This document shows, piece by piece, positions 17,211 through 25,157 of a stretch of DNA of 35,728 bases. The position numbers and the translations under genes were made by a program. This DNA comes from an archaeon (GTDB lineage Archaea; Asgardarchaeota; Hermodarchaeia; Hermodarchaeales; Hermodarchaeaceae): contig JABXGS010000117.1 of NCBI GenBank assembly GCA_016550425.1, positions 1-35,728 on the forward strand, in the 5' to 3' direction. The notes under the pieces were generated by a model that did no database searches, was not told the DNA's origin, and saw only the letters and a list, made by a program, of their open reading frames with translations. The first letter of the stretch is position 1; every line of letters begins with the position of its first letter.

Positions 17211-18107
17211 CTAATCGAGAAGGGATTTCAGGTGGAGTTTGTGTTTTCCGAGTTTACCTTCGAAGTTAACGGCGGTGACCCGAACTAAACCAGGGGCCTT
17301 CACAGCCGCCTGTAAGGCCGCACGCATGCCGTCTTGCACAGTATTCTTGCTCAGACCGTTGAGTACAATCTCGAGGACACAATTCACATCGGAGGGAACA
17401 AGGGAATTGGGGACATGTTCCCGGAGCGTAGGACAAAGCCGCACATTCGTTGAGGCGGCTAGAAAATCGTATTTGGAACCTACTTGGCTTCCGCTGCGAC
17501 AGATTCCACCGGGGAAGGGAGCCACACACCCATCGACAGTATGAATTGCGTCAACGGCGTCTTCAGCGGCTTTTAACGTAGCCTTGGGGCTCTTACCCAT
17601 CAGAATCAGGTTTCCACCACCGACTCCTTTCTTGATCCCAAATTTCTCTTCGATCACGAACTCTCCTTCGATAACAGGAATCCGCCAAGCAAGTAGTTTA
17701 TCTCCTACACGTTTTCTGTCTTCAAAGCCATCACCGAAATAACGGAGCTGATTTCCAACATCAACCCATTCTTCAGGATCATCCAAGGCGTTGTAAACAT
17801 TTGTGGTTGGACACGTGAGAATGCATTGTCCTGTTCGTTTCCGAAGCTGTTTTGCTAAATCTTTCGACTTCATAGCAGCAAAGAGCAGTGTAATCCCGTG
17901 TCGCTTATCTGGCGTCTCAGTCTTGGGAATCACTCGGTCGATTCCTGCTTCAACTTTACATTCAATTACTGATGTGGCAAATCCAGCTGCAGATAAAGCG
18001 CAGGTCTTCGCCCATTTCGCCGTTTCCGCAGTCATCAGAATACGGGCAACTTGCATATCGAAGGCTTCAGCGAAGGTGTCTTCGATTTCTACTCCATTCA
18101 GTTCCAT
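17211..18107 (-). CDS. ftr: Formylmethanofuran--tetrahydromethanopterin formyltransferase
   Basis: Ftr moves the formyl group from formylmethanofuran to N5 of tetrahydromethanopterin, the step after Fwd in the methyl branch. The 298 residues match the usual length of about 297. Characteristic stretches are MELNGVEIEDTFAEAF at the start, LILMGKSPKATLKAAEDAV in the middle and NFEGKLGKHKLHLKSLL at the end. The enzyme is soluble. ATG 18107 starts exactly at the conserved N-terminus. It is transcribed alone on the minus strand, with AAAATAAATTTC near 18172-18183 as a candidate promoter element. It lies within 3 kb of fwdC-mch on the opposite strand, so the pathway genes cluster loosely. Confidence 0.97.
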   Translation of the reverse strand: MELNGVEIEDTFAEAFDMQVARILMTAETAKWAKTCALSAAGFATSVIECKVEAGIDRVIPKTETPDKRHGITLLFAAMKSKDLAKQLRKRTGQCILTCPTTNVYNALDDPEEWVDVGNQLRYFGDGFEDRKRVGDKLLAWRIPVIEGEFVIEEKFGIKKGVGGGNLILMGKSPKATLKAAEDAVDAIHTVDGCVAPFPGGICRSGSQVGSKYDFLAASTNVRLCPTLREHVPNSLVPSDVNCVLEIVLNGLSKNTVQDGMRAALQAAVKAPGLVRVTAVNFEGKLGKHKLHLKSLLD

Positions 18108-18259
18108 TGATTAAACCCCGATTAGTCGTAAAGAGTTAGTAGGAGCAATAATAACATTACCATCCAACGGAAATTTATTTTAGTGTTTCACTACTCGCTT
18201 ATTTAGAAGAGAGACCTAGAGCCTTTATTGCTGTTATTTGGTCTGAGACTCTGCTTGGG

Positions 18260-18599
18260 TTAGGTTTCATTTAGATTTTCCATCGCATGTTCTATGACCT
18301 TAACCAAAGTTTCGTATGGAATCTCATCCGTAATTTTGAAGTTAATACTTGCCTGTTGTTATTCCTGGATGCTTTGCTTTAAACAGCGCTATGTGACCGG
18401 TATTATTTGTGTATACTAAGACGCCACCTTTCCTATAACCTAAGGCAACCCACCCCGATTCAACCTTGTAAGTCGGTATTTTGTATGATAATCGGGCTTG
18501 AGCATTCGGATAGAGCCGCATTATCACTGCTTGGAACCTTTCGAAAGGCGTTTTTCGTTCATCCACCACTTCATCAATATATCTTTGAATTTCGTCCAT
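18260..18599 (-). pseudogene. Frameshifted DUF1801 (YdhG-like) gene
   Basis: The open frame from 18599 encodes 85 residues of a DUF1801 protein (YIDEVVDERKTPFERFQAVI, LSYKIPTYK, HIALFKAKHPGITTGKY) and stops at 18342. The missing C-terminus of the family continues in another frame just downstream on the same strand: INFKITDEIPYETLVKVI then EHAMENLNET, ending at 18260. Joining the frames restores a typical protein of about 110 residues with the expected TGK..INFK junction. A base-count change near 18344-18350 explains the break, either a real mutation or a sequencing error. GGAGA ten bases before the ATG shows the start is intact. The function of DUF1801 proteins is poorly defined. Confidence 0.8.
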
Positions 18600-18634
18600 C
18601 GCTTTCCAATCTCCTTTTCTCGTTTCATCGTTGC

Positions 18635-18658
18635 TTATTTATGGATAATGATAAATAA
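18635..18658. promoter_or_regulatory. AT-rich palindrome in the fwdC / DUF1801 divergent promoter
   Basis: Perfect 8-bp arms TTATTTAT and ATAAATAA flank GGATAATG. Each arm resembles a TATA element facing outward, so the site could be a bidirectional promoter for fwdC (plus) and the DUF1801 gene (minus), or an operator overlapping both. It lies 36 bases from the DUF1801 start and 82 bases from the fwdC start. Confidence 0.4.
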
Positions 18659-18739
18659 CCTAAATCCGTTTATGGTAGTTCCACGAATGGCGATTATCCT
18701 TTCAAAAGACAAAATAACGTGAATGGAGCAATTATAAAG

Positions 18740-19633
18740 ATGGCTGCAGCGAAACTCATTCTCCGACCACTCATCAAAACCACAGAAAAGATTCCTCTTG
18801 ATTTGAGCACCGTTTCACCAGATACGGTAGCTGGCAAGACGCTTGCTAAAATTGAGAAGATTAAAATTTGGCATGGAAACCGAAGGACTACACTCGACAA
18901 ATTCTTTGAAGTATCTGGAAAACCAGCAAAGATCGCTGATAAAACGATTATAGTCGTTGAAGGAACCATTTCACAGGTTCGCCATTTTGGACAGGATATG
19001 ACCGCGGGATCCATTATCATTAAGGGTGACGCGGGAATGCATCTAGGCGCCCGAATGAAAGGGGGAACTATAGAGGTCAAAGGGAATGCAGATCATTGGC
19101 TTGGTGCAGAAATGTCTGGCGGGACAATTCGGGTAGTAGGAAATGTCGGTGACAAGGCTGGGTCAGCCTATCTCGGCAGTAAATATGGCATGAATGGAGG
19201 AAATCTGTATGTCAAAGGGAACGCAGGACATGAATTGGGAATGGGAATGCGCCGAGGGATAATCGTGGTTGATGGCGACACAGCATCCTATACTGGAACG
19301 CGAATGCTTGCGGGAACGATTATTATTCGGGGTCAATTAGGTGATCGCGCAGGGGCTGATATGCGATATAAAGGAACAATAATCGCTCTGGGCAAAGCGA
19401 AACCACCGATGCCTACACACCTATTCAACGGCGAATATTCGGATATGGTCTTTCTCCGGCTCCTCATGGATGCTATTGAAAAGGAGATTCCAGGTGTCAC
19501 ATTCACTGAAAATGAGCGAGTGGGTCCGTACCTTCGATTTACTGGCGATTTTGGATCGGGTGGCCGGGGCGAGCTTCTTTTCTTCAAGTCAGTAAATAAT
19601 CATATTCTGAAGGTCGGAAAGAATGGTGGTTAA
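18740..19633 (+). CDS. fwdC: Formylmethanofuran dehydrogenase subunit C
   Basis: FwdC is a structural subunit of the formylmethanofuran dehydrogenase complex, with a glutamate-synthase alpha-C-type right-handed beta helix. About 297 residues show the repeating G-x2-G-x3-G pattern: GSIIIKGDAGMHLGARMKGG, GTIEVKGNADHWLGAEMSGG, NLYVKGNAGHELGMGMRRG and GTIIIRGQLGDRAGADMRYKG. The C-terminus is longer than the core repeat region (MDAIEKEIPGVTFTENERVG). I prefer ATG 18740 because GGAG lies 11 bases upstream. GTG 18719 is in frame but has no ribosome site. The last 11 bases overlap the start of mch, so the two are translated together. Confidence 0.94.
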   Translation: MAAAKLILRPLIKTTEKIPLDLSTVSPDTVAGKTLAKIEKIKIWHGNRRTTLDKFFEVSGKPAKIADKTIIVVEGTISQVRHFGQDMTAGSIIIKGDAGMHLGARMKGGTIEVKGNADHWLGAEMSGGTIRVVGNVGDKAGSAYLGSKYGMNGGNLYVKGNAGHELGMGMRRGIIVVDGDTASYTGTRMLAGTIIIRGQLGDRAGADMRYKGTIIALGKAKPPMPTHLFNGEYSDMVFLRLLMDAIEKEIPGVTFTENERVGPYLRFTGDFGSGGRGELLFFKSVNNHILKVGKNGG

Positions 19634-20600
19634 AACAAAACCTAGTGTCAACAAGCTTGCTATGCCCCTTGTGAAACAGCTTATTGCTAAAAAAGACGTA
19701 CTTCGCATCAACGTCCATCAAACCAAGGGCAAAGCAACCATCATTGATTGTGGTATAGATGCTCCTGGAAGCCTTGAAGCAGGCCGCCTCCTGGCAGAAA
19801 TCTGCATGGGTGGATTGGGATCTGTTGAAATTGCCACAACTAGTATCGGCGGATCCACCTTCCCTGCAGCTCGTGTTTCTAGTGACCACGCAGCCCTCGC
19901 GTGCATTGGGTCCCAGGCAGCCGGATGGAATGTCAAGGTTGAAGGGTTCTTTGCTTTAGGGTCGGGTCCAGCGCGGGCCAGTTCTCGCGTTGAAAACAAG
20001 CTTTTTGATAAACTTGGCTACCACGACAAACACAAAGAAGCTGTACTTGTGTTAGAAACCCGAACACTCCCTAATCCTGCAGTATGCGAACATGTTGCTA
20101 AAGCCTGTAAAATCGATGAAAAAGATCTCTATCTCCTCGTCGCGCCTACTGCCAGTATTGCTGGTTCTGTTCAAATTGCCGCACGTATTGTCGAAACTGG
20201 CATTCATAAACTCAAAATTTTAGGATACGACTTCCGGAAGGTCCTTAGCGGAATCGGATCATGTCCGATTGTTCCTGTTGCCAGGAAAGACATGCGGGCA
20301 ATGGGAATAACGAATGATGCAATCCTAATGATGGGTGAAACGTTCCTTTTCATTCAGTCCACAGAAGGTGATGGTTTAGATGAACTTATTCAACAAGCAC
20401 CATCCTCAACTTCATCAGATTACGGGAAACCCTTCCACCGAATTTTTAAAGATGCCGAAGGGAATTTCTACAAAATAGATAAAATGCTCTTTGCACCAGC
20501 GCATATGACAGTCAATGATCTCCGCACAGGTCTATTCCACATCGCGGGGCAACTTGATCCGAAGCTTTTCCTTAAAGCTCTAGAATTTACCCTTAAATGA
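19623..20600 (+). CDS. mch: Methenyltetrahydromethanopterin cyclohydrolase
   Basis: Mch interconverts N5-formyl-H4MPT and N5,N10-methenyl-H4MPT, the step after Ftr. The 325 residues match the usual length. Recognisable family stretches are LSKLAM-like VNKLAMPLVKQLI at the start, MGGLGSVEI, AGWNVKVEGFFALGSGPARA, DKHKEAVLVLETR and GSCPIVPVARKDMRAMGITN. It is soluble. The ATG at 19623 overlaps the fwdC stop, with a GGTCGGA-type site upstream. Together with fwdA and ftr this gives four of the genes needed for the early methyl branch. No Mtd or Mer is present in the window. Confidence 0.97.
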   Translation: MVVKTKPSVNKLAMPLVKQLIAKKDVLRINVHQTKGKATIIDCGIDAPGSLEAGRLLAEICMGGLGSVEIATTSIGGSTFPAARVSSDHAALACIGSQAAGWNVKVEGFFALGSGPARASSRVENKLFDKLGYHDKHKEAVLVLETRTLPNPAVCEHVAKACKIDEKDLYLLVAPTASIAGSVQIAARIVETGIHKLKILGYDFRKVLSGIGSCPIVPVARKDMRAMGITNDAILMMGETFLFIQSTEGDGLDELIQQAPSSTSSDYGKPFHRIFKDAEGNFYKIDKMLFAPAHMTVNDLRTGLFHIAGQLDPKLFLKALEFTLK

Positions 20601-20678
20601 CAGCATATCTCTTTGGCAAAAGCCTAAAATCAGAAGACCCATCCGTTAAGAGATACAGATATTCATGGAGGTTTTCTT

Positions 20679-21032
20679 GTGAAGAAAGGCATTGCACCAG
20701 ATGAAGTGGCTGAACTCTTCTACAGATACTTAGTTGAACAAAATAAAGAAAAATGGTTGTTGACCTTCCGTAAATACCACCAAGAGCGAGCTAATCAGTA
20801 TGGGTCATCTCCTGATTTATACTGGCGGGCAGGGCAGAAAATGCAGCGTGACTATGGTTATACTTACAAACGAGTACCTGAAAAAGATACACAGCTTGAT
20901 GAGAACCGGTGGAAGTTCTTTTTCCAACGATATAAACCGGATGGCGAAAAAAGTGCTAGCCCAGCCCCCATCACAATCATTCGAGACGAAGATTTAGACG
21001 GCGAATGGCGAGTTGATGTAGCCACAGTCTGA
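20679..21032 (+). CDS. Small unknown protein downstream of mch
   Basis: This 117-residue soluble protein with a GTG start is supported by GGAGG seven bases upstream. The N-terminal half is helical and rich in aromatic and charged residues (ELFYRYLVEQNKEKWLLTFR, YWRAGQKMQRDYGYTYKRV). It ends with strands (APITIIRDEDLDGEWRVDV). The mix suggests a small alpha-plus-beta fold, perhaps SnoaL/NTF2-like, but I would not insist on it. It lies 78 bp after mch in the same direction and may share its transcript. No catalytic motif can be seen. Confidence 0.7.
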   Translation: MKKGIAPDEVAELFYRYLVEQNKEKWLLTFRKYHQERANQYGSSPDLYWRAGQKMQRDYGYTYKRVPEKDTQLDENRWKFFFQRYKPDGEKSASPAPITIIRDEDLDGEWRVDVATV

Positions 21033-21154
21033 GCTACCTAGGACTTCATCGGAATTAAGGACAGGGGTTTTGAATCTGGTTTACAAAGAAAAGAGTATAC
21101 AATAATTTGTCCATATCAAAGGCAATTACGACAAACCTAACAGAAGGAAGAAGG

Positions 21155-23611
21155 TTGACAGAACAAAAAGCAATTACAACCGATCGGGCAAAAACTGAAG
21201 CAGTGAATGAGATTATGAAAACTCTGTCAACTAGTTCAAAAGGCCTTTCTTCAGAGGAGGCTTCCAAACGGATCGAGATTTTTGGTGCCAATGAAATAGT
21301 GGAAAGGAAAAAAAATTCTCTTCTAAAATTCTTGAGCTACTTCTGGGGCCCTATCCCATGGATGATTGAAGCTGCCGCAATCTTGTCTGCTCTAATTCAA
21401 CACTGGGAAGATTTTGTAGTCATTCTGTTCATGTTGATGATTAATGCAATAGTCGGATTTTGGCAAGAAAAGAAAGCAGATGACACTATCGAACTTTTAA
21501 AACAGAAATTGGCAACTCAAGCACGAGTACTAAGAGATGAAAAGTGGCTTGAAATTCCTGCTAGACAACTTGTACCGGGTGATATCGTCCGTATTCGACT
21601 TGGTGACATGGTTCCTGCTGATTTGAAACTTATAGAAGGGGATTTCCTTCAGACAGATGAATCTGCTTTAACGGGTGAATCTCTTCCTGTTGAAAAAAAG
21701 GTGGAAGATGTTGCTTATTCAGGTTCCATTGTTCGGCAGGGCGAAATGAATGGGATAGTCATCACTACAGGGATGCAGACATACTTTGGGAAAACTGCGA
21801 AACTTGTAGAGGAAGCAAAACCCCGCAGCCACTTCCAAGAAAGTGTGATAAAAATTGGGAATTACCTAATTATCCTTGCAATCGTTTTGTTAACTATTAC
21901 CTTTGTCGCATCATTTCTCCGCCATGAGTTGATTTTAGTAACGCTGGAATTTTCTTTAGTACTTTTGGTTGCTGCAATTCCTGTTGCATTACCAGCAGTA
22001 CTTTCTGTGACATTAGCAGTGGGTGCATTGAATTTAACGAAACGTGGTATCATCGTTTCAAAACTAAGGACCCTTCAGGAAATGGCTGGTGTTGACATAC
22101 TATGTTCAGATAAAACGGGTACGATAACGAAAAATCAGATAGCAGTTGCTGATGTTATACCACAAAAGAACTTCACAAAAGAAGACGTCATTAAAATTGC
22201 AGCACTCGTTTCACGTGAAGAAGATAAAGACCCAATTGATACTGCAATAATCGTTAAAAATAAGGCTGAACCAACAGCTCTTGATCCCAGTTCTTCACTT
22301 GAAATTGTGGCCTTTAAGCCATTTGACCCCATCACGAAACGCACGGAAGCAACCATAAAGGAAGCAGGAAAGGGTCAATTCAAGGTTTCTAAAGGAGCTC
22401 CACAAGTTATTCTATCTTTAATAGCAAAGAAGAGTAGGTTATCTAAAATTGTAGATAATCAAGTTAATGCTTTTGCGGAAAAGGGATTTCGAGCGCTAGC
22501 TGTAGCCAGTACTGATTCAAAAGGGAAATGGCAGTTTGTGGGGTTAATTGCTCTTTATGATCCTCCCCGCGATGATTCAGCTGATACTGTAAAAACGGCT
22601 AAGTCAATGGGTTTAGATATCAAGATGGTGACAGGCGATCATGTAGCAATCGCCAAACAAATTGCACACGAAATTGAGCTAGGTACAAATATACTACAGG
22701 CATCACAATTTTTGGAGAAACAAGACAGCAAGATTCAGGATATTGTTGAAAATGCTGATGGCTTCGCACAGGTTTTTCCTGAACATAAATACCACATTGT
22801 AGAAATTCTTCAGAAAAGAAATCATATCGTAGGAATGACTGGTGACGGTGTTAACGATGCGCCTGCTCTGAAGAAGGCGGATACAGGAATTGCTGTAGCT
22901 GGTGCTACAGATGCAGCGAAATCAGCGGCGGATCTTGTTCTTACCAGTCCTGGACTTTGTGCGATTATTGATGCTATCAAACAGAGTCGACAGATCTTTG
23001 AGCGTATGAATAGCTATTCTACTTATCGGATTGCTGAAACAGTGCGGATATTGCTATTTCTTACATTTTCTATTCTCTTATTCAATTTTTATCCAATCAA
23101 TGCAATTATGATTGTTATTCTAGCATTACTCAATGATTTACCAATCATGATGATTGCCTTTGATAACACGTTGCCCCCTGGAAAACCGGTTCGCTGGGAT
23201 ACAGCTAGGGTATTAATTCTTTCAACTAGCTTGGGTTTTTGGGGTGTCGTTATTAGTTTTGGTTTGCTGTACATTGGCATCATGGTGTTACATCTTGATC
23301 CATTGACACTGCAAACACTGATATTTCTAAAACTTGCTGTAGCGGGCCATATGACCATTTATTTAACTCGGACCCGGTCACATTCCTTCTGGCACCGTCC
23401 CTATCCGTCCCTTCGGCTTTTCTTAACAGCTGAACTCACGCAATTGCTTGCGACCATCATGGCTGTGTACGGGTTCCTTATGCCTGCCATTGGATGGGGA
23501 CTCGCGGCTTTTATCTGGGGATATGTACTCCTATTCTTTGTGTTCGGGAACTTTTTTAAAATCGGAATCATTACACTGATGGACCGATTCAATATTGGAA
23601 TCCGGCAATGA
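21155..23611 (+). CDS. Plasma-membrane-type proton-pumping P-type ATPase (P3A)
   Basis: This is an H+-exporting P-type ATPase of about 818 residues. Motifs are TGESLPVEK, phosphorylated D319 in CSDKTGTITKNQI, TGDHVAIAKQIA and GDGVNDAPALKKADTGIAV at about 563. The conserved acidic residue of the proton path in membrane segment 6 sits in LLNDLPIMMIAFDN. About ten membrane segments are expected. The long plant-type regulatory tail is absent. The start is uncertain. TTG 21155 has GGAAG a few bases upstream and lies downstream of the TATA-like AGTATACAATAA near 21094-21105. TTG 21107 and ATG 21215 are in-frame alternatives. Its 3' end overlaps the convergent permease gene by 81 bp. Confidence 0.93.
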   Translation: MTEQKAITTDRAKTEAVNEIMKTLSTSSKGLSSEEASKRIEIFGANEIVERKKNSLLKFLSYFWGPIPWMIEAAAILSALIQHWEDFVVILFMLMINAIVGFWQEKKADDTIELLKQKLATQARVLRDEKWLEIPARQLVPGDIVRIRLGDMVPADLKLIEGDFLQTDESALTGESLPVEKKVEDVAYSGSIVRQGEMNGIVITTGMQTYFGKTAKLVEEAKPRSHFQESVIKIGNYLIILAIVLLTITFVASFLRHELILVTLEFSLVLLVAAIPVALPAVLSVTLAVGALNLTKRGIIVSKLRTLQEMAGVDILCSDKTGTITKNQIAVADVIPQKNFTKEDVIKIAALVSREEDKDPIDTAIIVKNKAEPTALDPSSSLEIVAFKPFDPITKRTEATIKEAGKGQFKVSKGAPQVILSLIAKKSRLSKIVDNQVNAFAEKGFRALAVASTDSKGKWQFVGLIALYDPPRDDSADTVKTAKSMGLDIKMVTGDHVAIAKQIAHEIELGTNILQASQFLEKQDSKIQDIVENADGFAQVFPEHKYHIVEILQKRNHIVGMTGDGVNDAPALKKADTGIAVAGATDAAKSAADLVLTSPGLCAIIDAIKQSRQIFERMNSYSTYRIAETVRILLFLTFSILLFNFYPINAIMIVILALLNDLPIMMIAFDNTLPPGKPVRWDTARVLILSTSLGFWGVVISFGLLYIGIMVLHLDPLTLQTLIFLKLAVAGHMTIYLTRTRSHSFWHRPYPSLRLFLTAELTQLLATIMAVYGFLMPAIGWGLAAFIWGYVLLFFVFGNFFKIGIITLMDRFNIGIRQ

Positions 23612-24910
23612 CTTTTTATGATGCTTTTTTAACATCACAAATAATACACAAATCCCAATGAGAAACCAAACAACTGCCATAATTAGAGCATTAAGACTAA
23701 GATAGAACATTAATAATATACAACTAAGTATGCCGAGGATTGGTGTAAGGGGATACAGTGGAACTTTAAATGGCCGCCTAATATCTGGTGCATCATGCCT
23801 CAGTTTTATCAACGAGGCATGAACGAACAGATAGGTAAACAGACTCCCAAAATTCACTATTGAAGCAATAAGGTCAATATTGTTAAAAAATAATCCAGCA
23901 AGAGTAGCCACAAGAATACCTCCAATAATCACAGACACATAGGGTGTGCAGAATCGTTTGCTTATTCGATCTAATTGCTGCGGGAGCAGCTTATCACGCC
24001 CCATAGCGAAACTTGCCCGAGTCCCTCCCAAAATTGAACTTAAAACAACAGATGCAGTTGCAATTAGTGCAGCTACTGCAATGAAGCTCGTAAAAAATGG
24101 ATTCGTTGTAATGGCACGGGCTAAATCTTCAAGCGGAGATGCACTCGATCCTAAATCTTGCCAATTTAATATTCCAATTTCTAAAACAGCTATCGCCATA
24201 TAAAGGATAAATGTAACAACAAACGCAAGAATCAACGCGCGGGGAATATTCTTTTCAGGATTTTTTGTTTCTTCCGACATCATTGCTATGGTGTTAAAAC
24301 CGAGAAAAGAAAAGAAGATGACAGCAGTTCCATTAAATGTACCACTGATCCCATTTGGGAAAAATGGGATAAAATGTGCTACATCAAAAAATTGAACTAA
24401 GTATAACCCCCCAACCCCAATTAGTAGGATTAAAGCAAAGACTTTGATGACAACCATAATGGAAGTAGCATTGGCACTTTCCTTTACACCAATAATATTC
24501 AATATCGTAAAAACAATAGGTAGCGCCACTGCTGCTAGAATCAAAGGCAGTGGTCCAACCAATCCAAAAAGTGCTGTAAAGTAAGCAGCAAACCCAATAG
24601 AGACCGCTGAAGCGCCGGCTATATAGTCAAAATATTTGAACCAGCCCACAAAGAAACTTGGAACTCGGCCAAAGGCTCTTTTGGTAAATACATACGATGC
24701 ACCTGTTTCTATTATAATTGAAGCAAGTTCTGCAGATGAAAGGGCAGTAAGGAGCGCAATAATTCCGGCTAAAAAGAACGACAGGATAACTGATGGCCCT
24801 GCTAGTCCTGCTGCAACACCACTAATAACAAAAATTCCTGCCCCAATGATGTTCGCTATCCCTGCTGAACTCGCACCAAAAAGACCTATACTCCGCTTTA
24901 ATTCTGGCAT
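23531..24910 (-). CDS. APC-superfamily amino-acid permease
   Basis: This 459-residue transporter has about 12 hydrophobic segments. The first carries the substrate-binding APC motif in SSAGIANIIGAGIFVISGVAAG. SSAELASIIIETGASYVFTK and FFSFLGFNTIAMMSEETKNPEKNIPRA are typical of the CAT/YfnA-like group. The substrate is an amino acid or amine of unknown identity, normally imported with protons or cations. The charged C-terminal 27 codons (KKHHKKSLPDSNIESVHQC onward) lie inside the 3' end of the proton-pump gene on the other strand. The upstream CCAAAATATAG (24937-24954 region) is a probable promoter element about 30-40 bases from the ATG, so the leader is short or absent. Confidence 0.93.
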   Translation of the reverse strand: MPELKRSIGLFGASSAGIANIIGAGIFVISGVAAGLAGPSVILSFFLAGIIALLTALSSAELASIIIETGASYVFTKRAFGRVPSFFVGWFKYFDYIAGASAVSIGFAAYFTALFGLVGPLPLILAAVALPIVFTILNIIGVKESANATSIMVVIKVFALILLIGVGGLYLVQFFDVAHFIPFFPNGISGTFNGTAVIFFSFLGFNTIAMMSEETKNPEKNIPRALILAFVVTFILYMAIAVLEIGILNWQDLGSSASPLEDLARAITTNPFFTSFIAVAALIATASVVLSSILGGTRASFAMGRDKLLPQQLDRISKRFCTPYVSVIIGGILVATLAGLFFNNIDLIASIVNFGSLFTYLFVHASLIKLRHDAPDIRRPFKVPLYPLTPILGILSCILLMFYLSLNALIMAVVWFLIGICVLFVMLKKHHKKSLPDSNIESVHQCNDSDFKKVPEHKE

Positions 24911-25157
24911 ACTATACTATTCATTTTATGATGCTGAAAAAGCTATATTTTGGATGTTTGTTTCCCATAAATTCGAAACAAGACGGAAAAAAGGAAGCAG
25001 TGATCATGGCATTTGAATTTCCCCTGCTAATTGTATGCACGGTTGACTATGATGTACCTGATTAGGATGAAAATGAGTCGAGTTTAAATCAAACAAATGA
25101 ACGAAGATAGGGAGAAAATTCTTTCACTTATCTCAACCCCTCTCCTGGTTTAAATGA
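24911..25157. promoter_or_regulatory. Divergent promoter region of permease and Nre
   Basis: This 247-bp AT-rich region between divergent genes contains two copies of GTTTAAAT (about 25083 and 25149). Either could be the TATA element for nre. On the minus strand AAAATATAG serves the permease. No RNA gene or small CDS was found. Confidence 0.3.
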
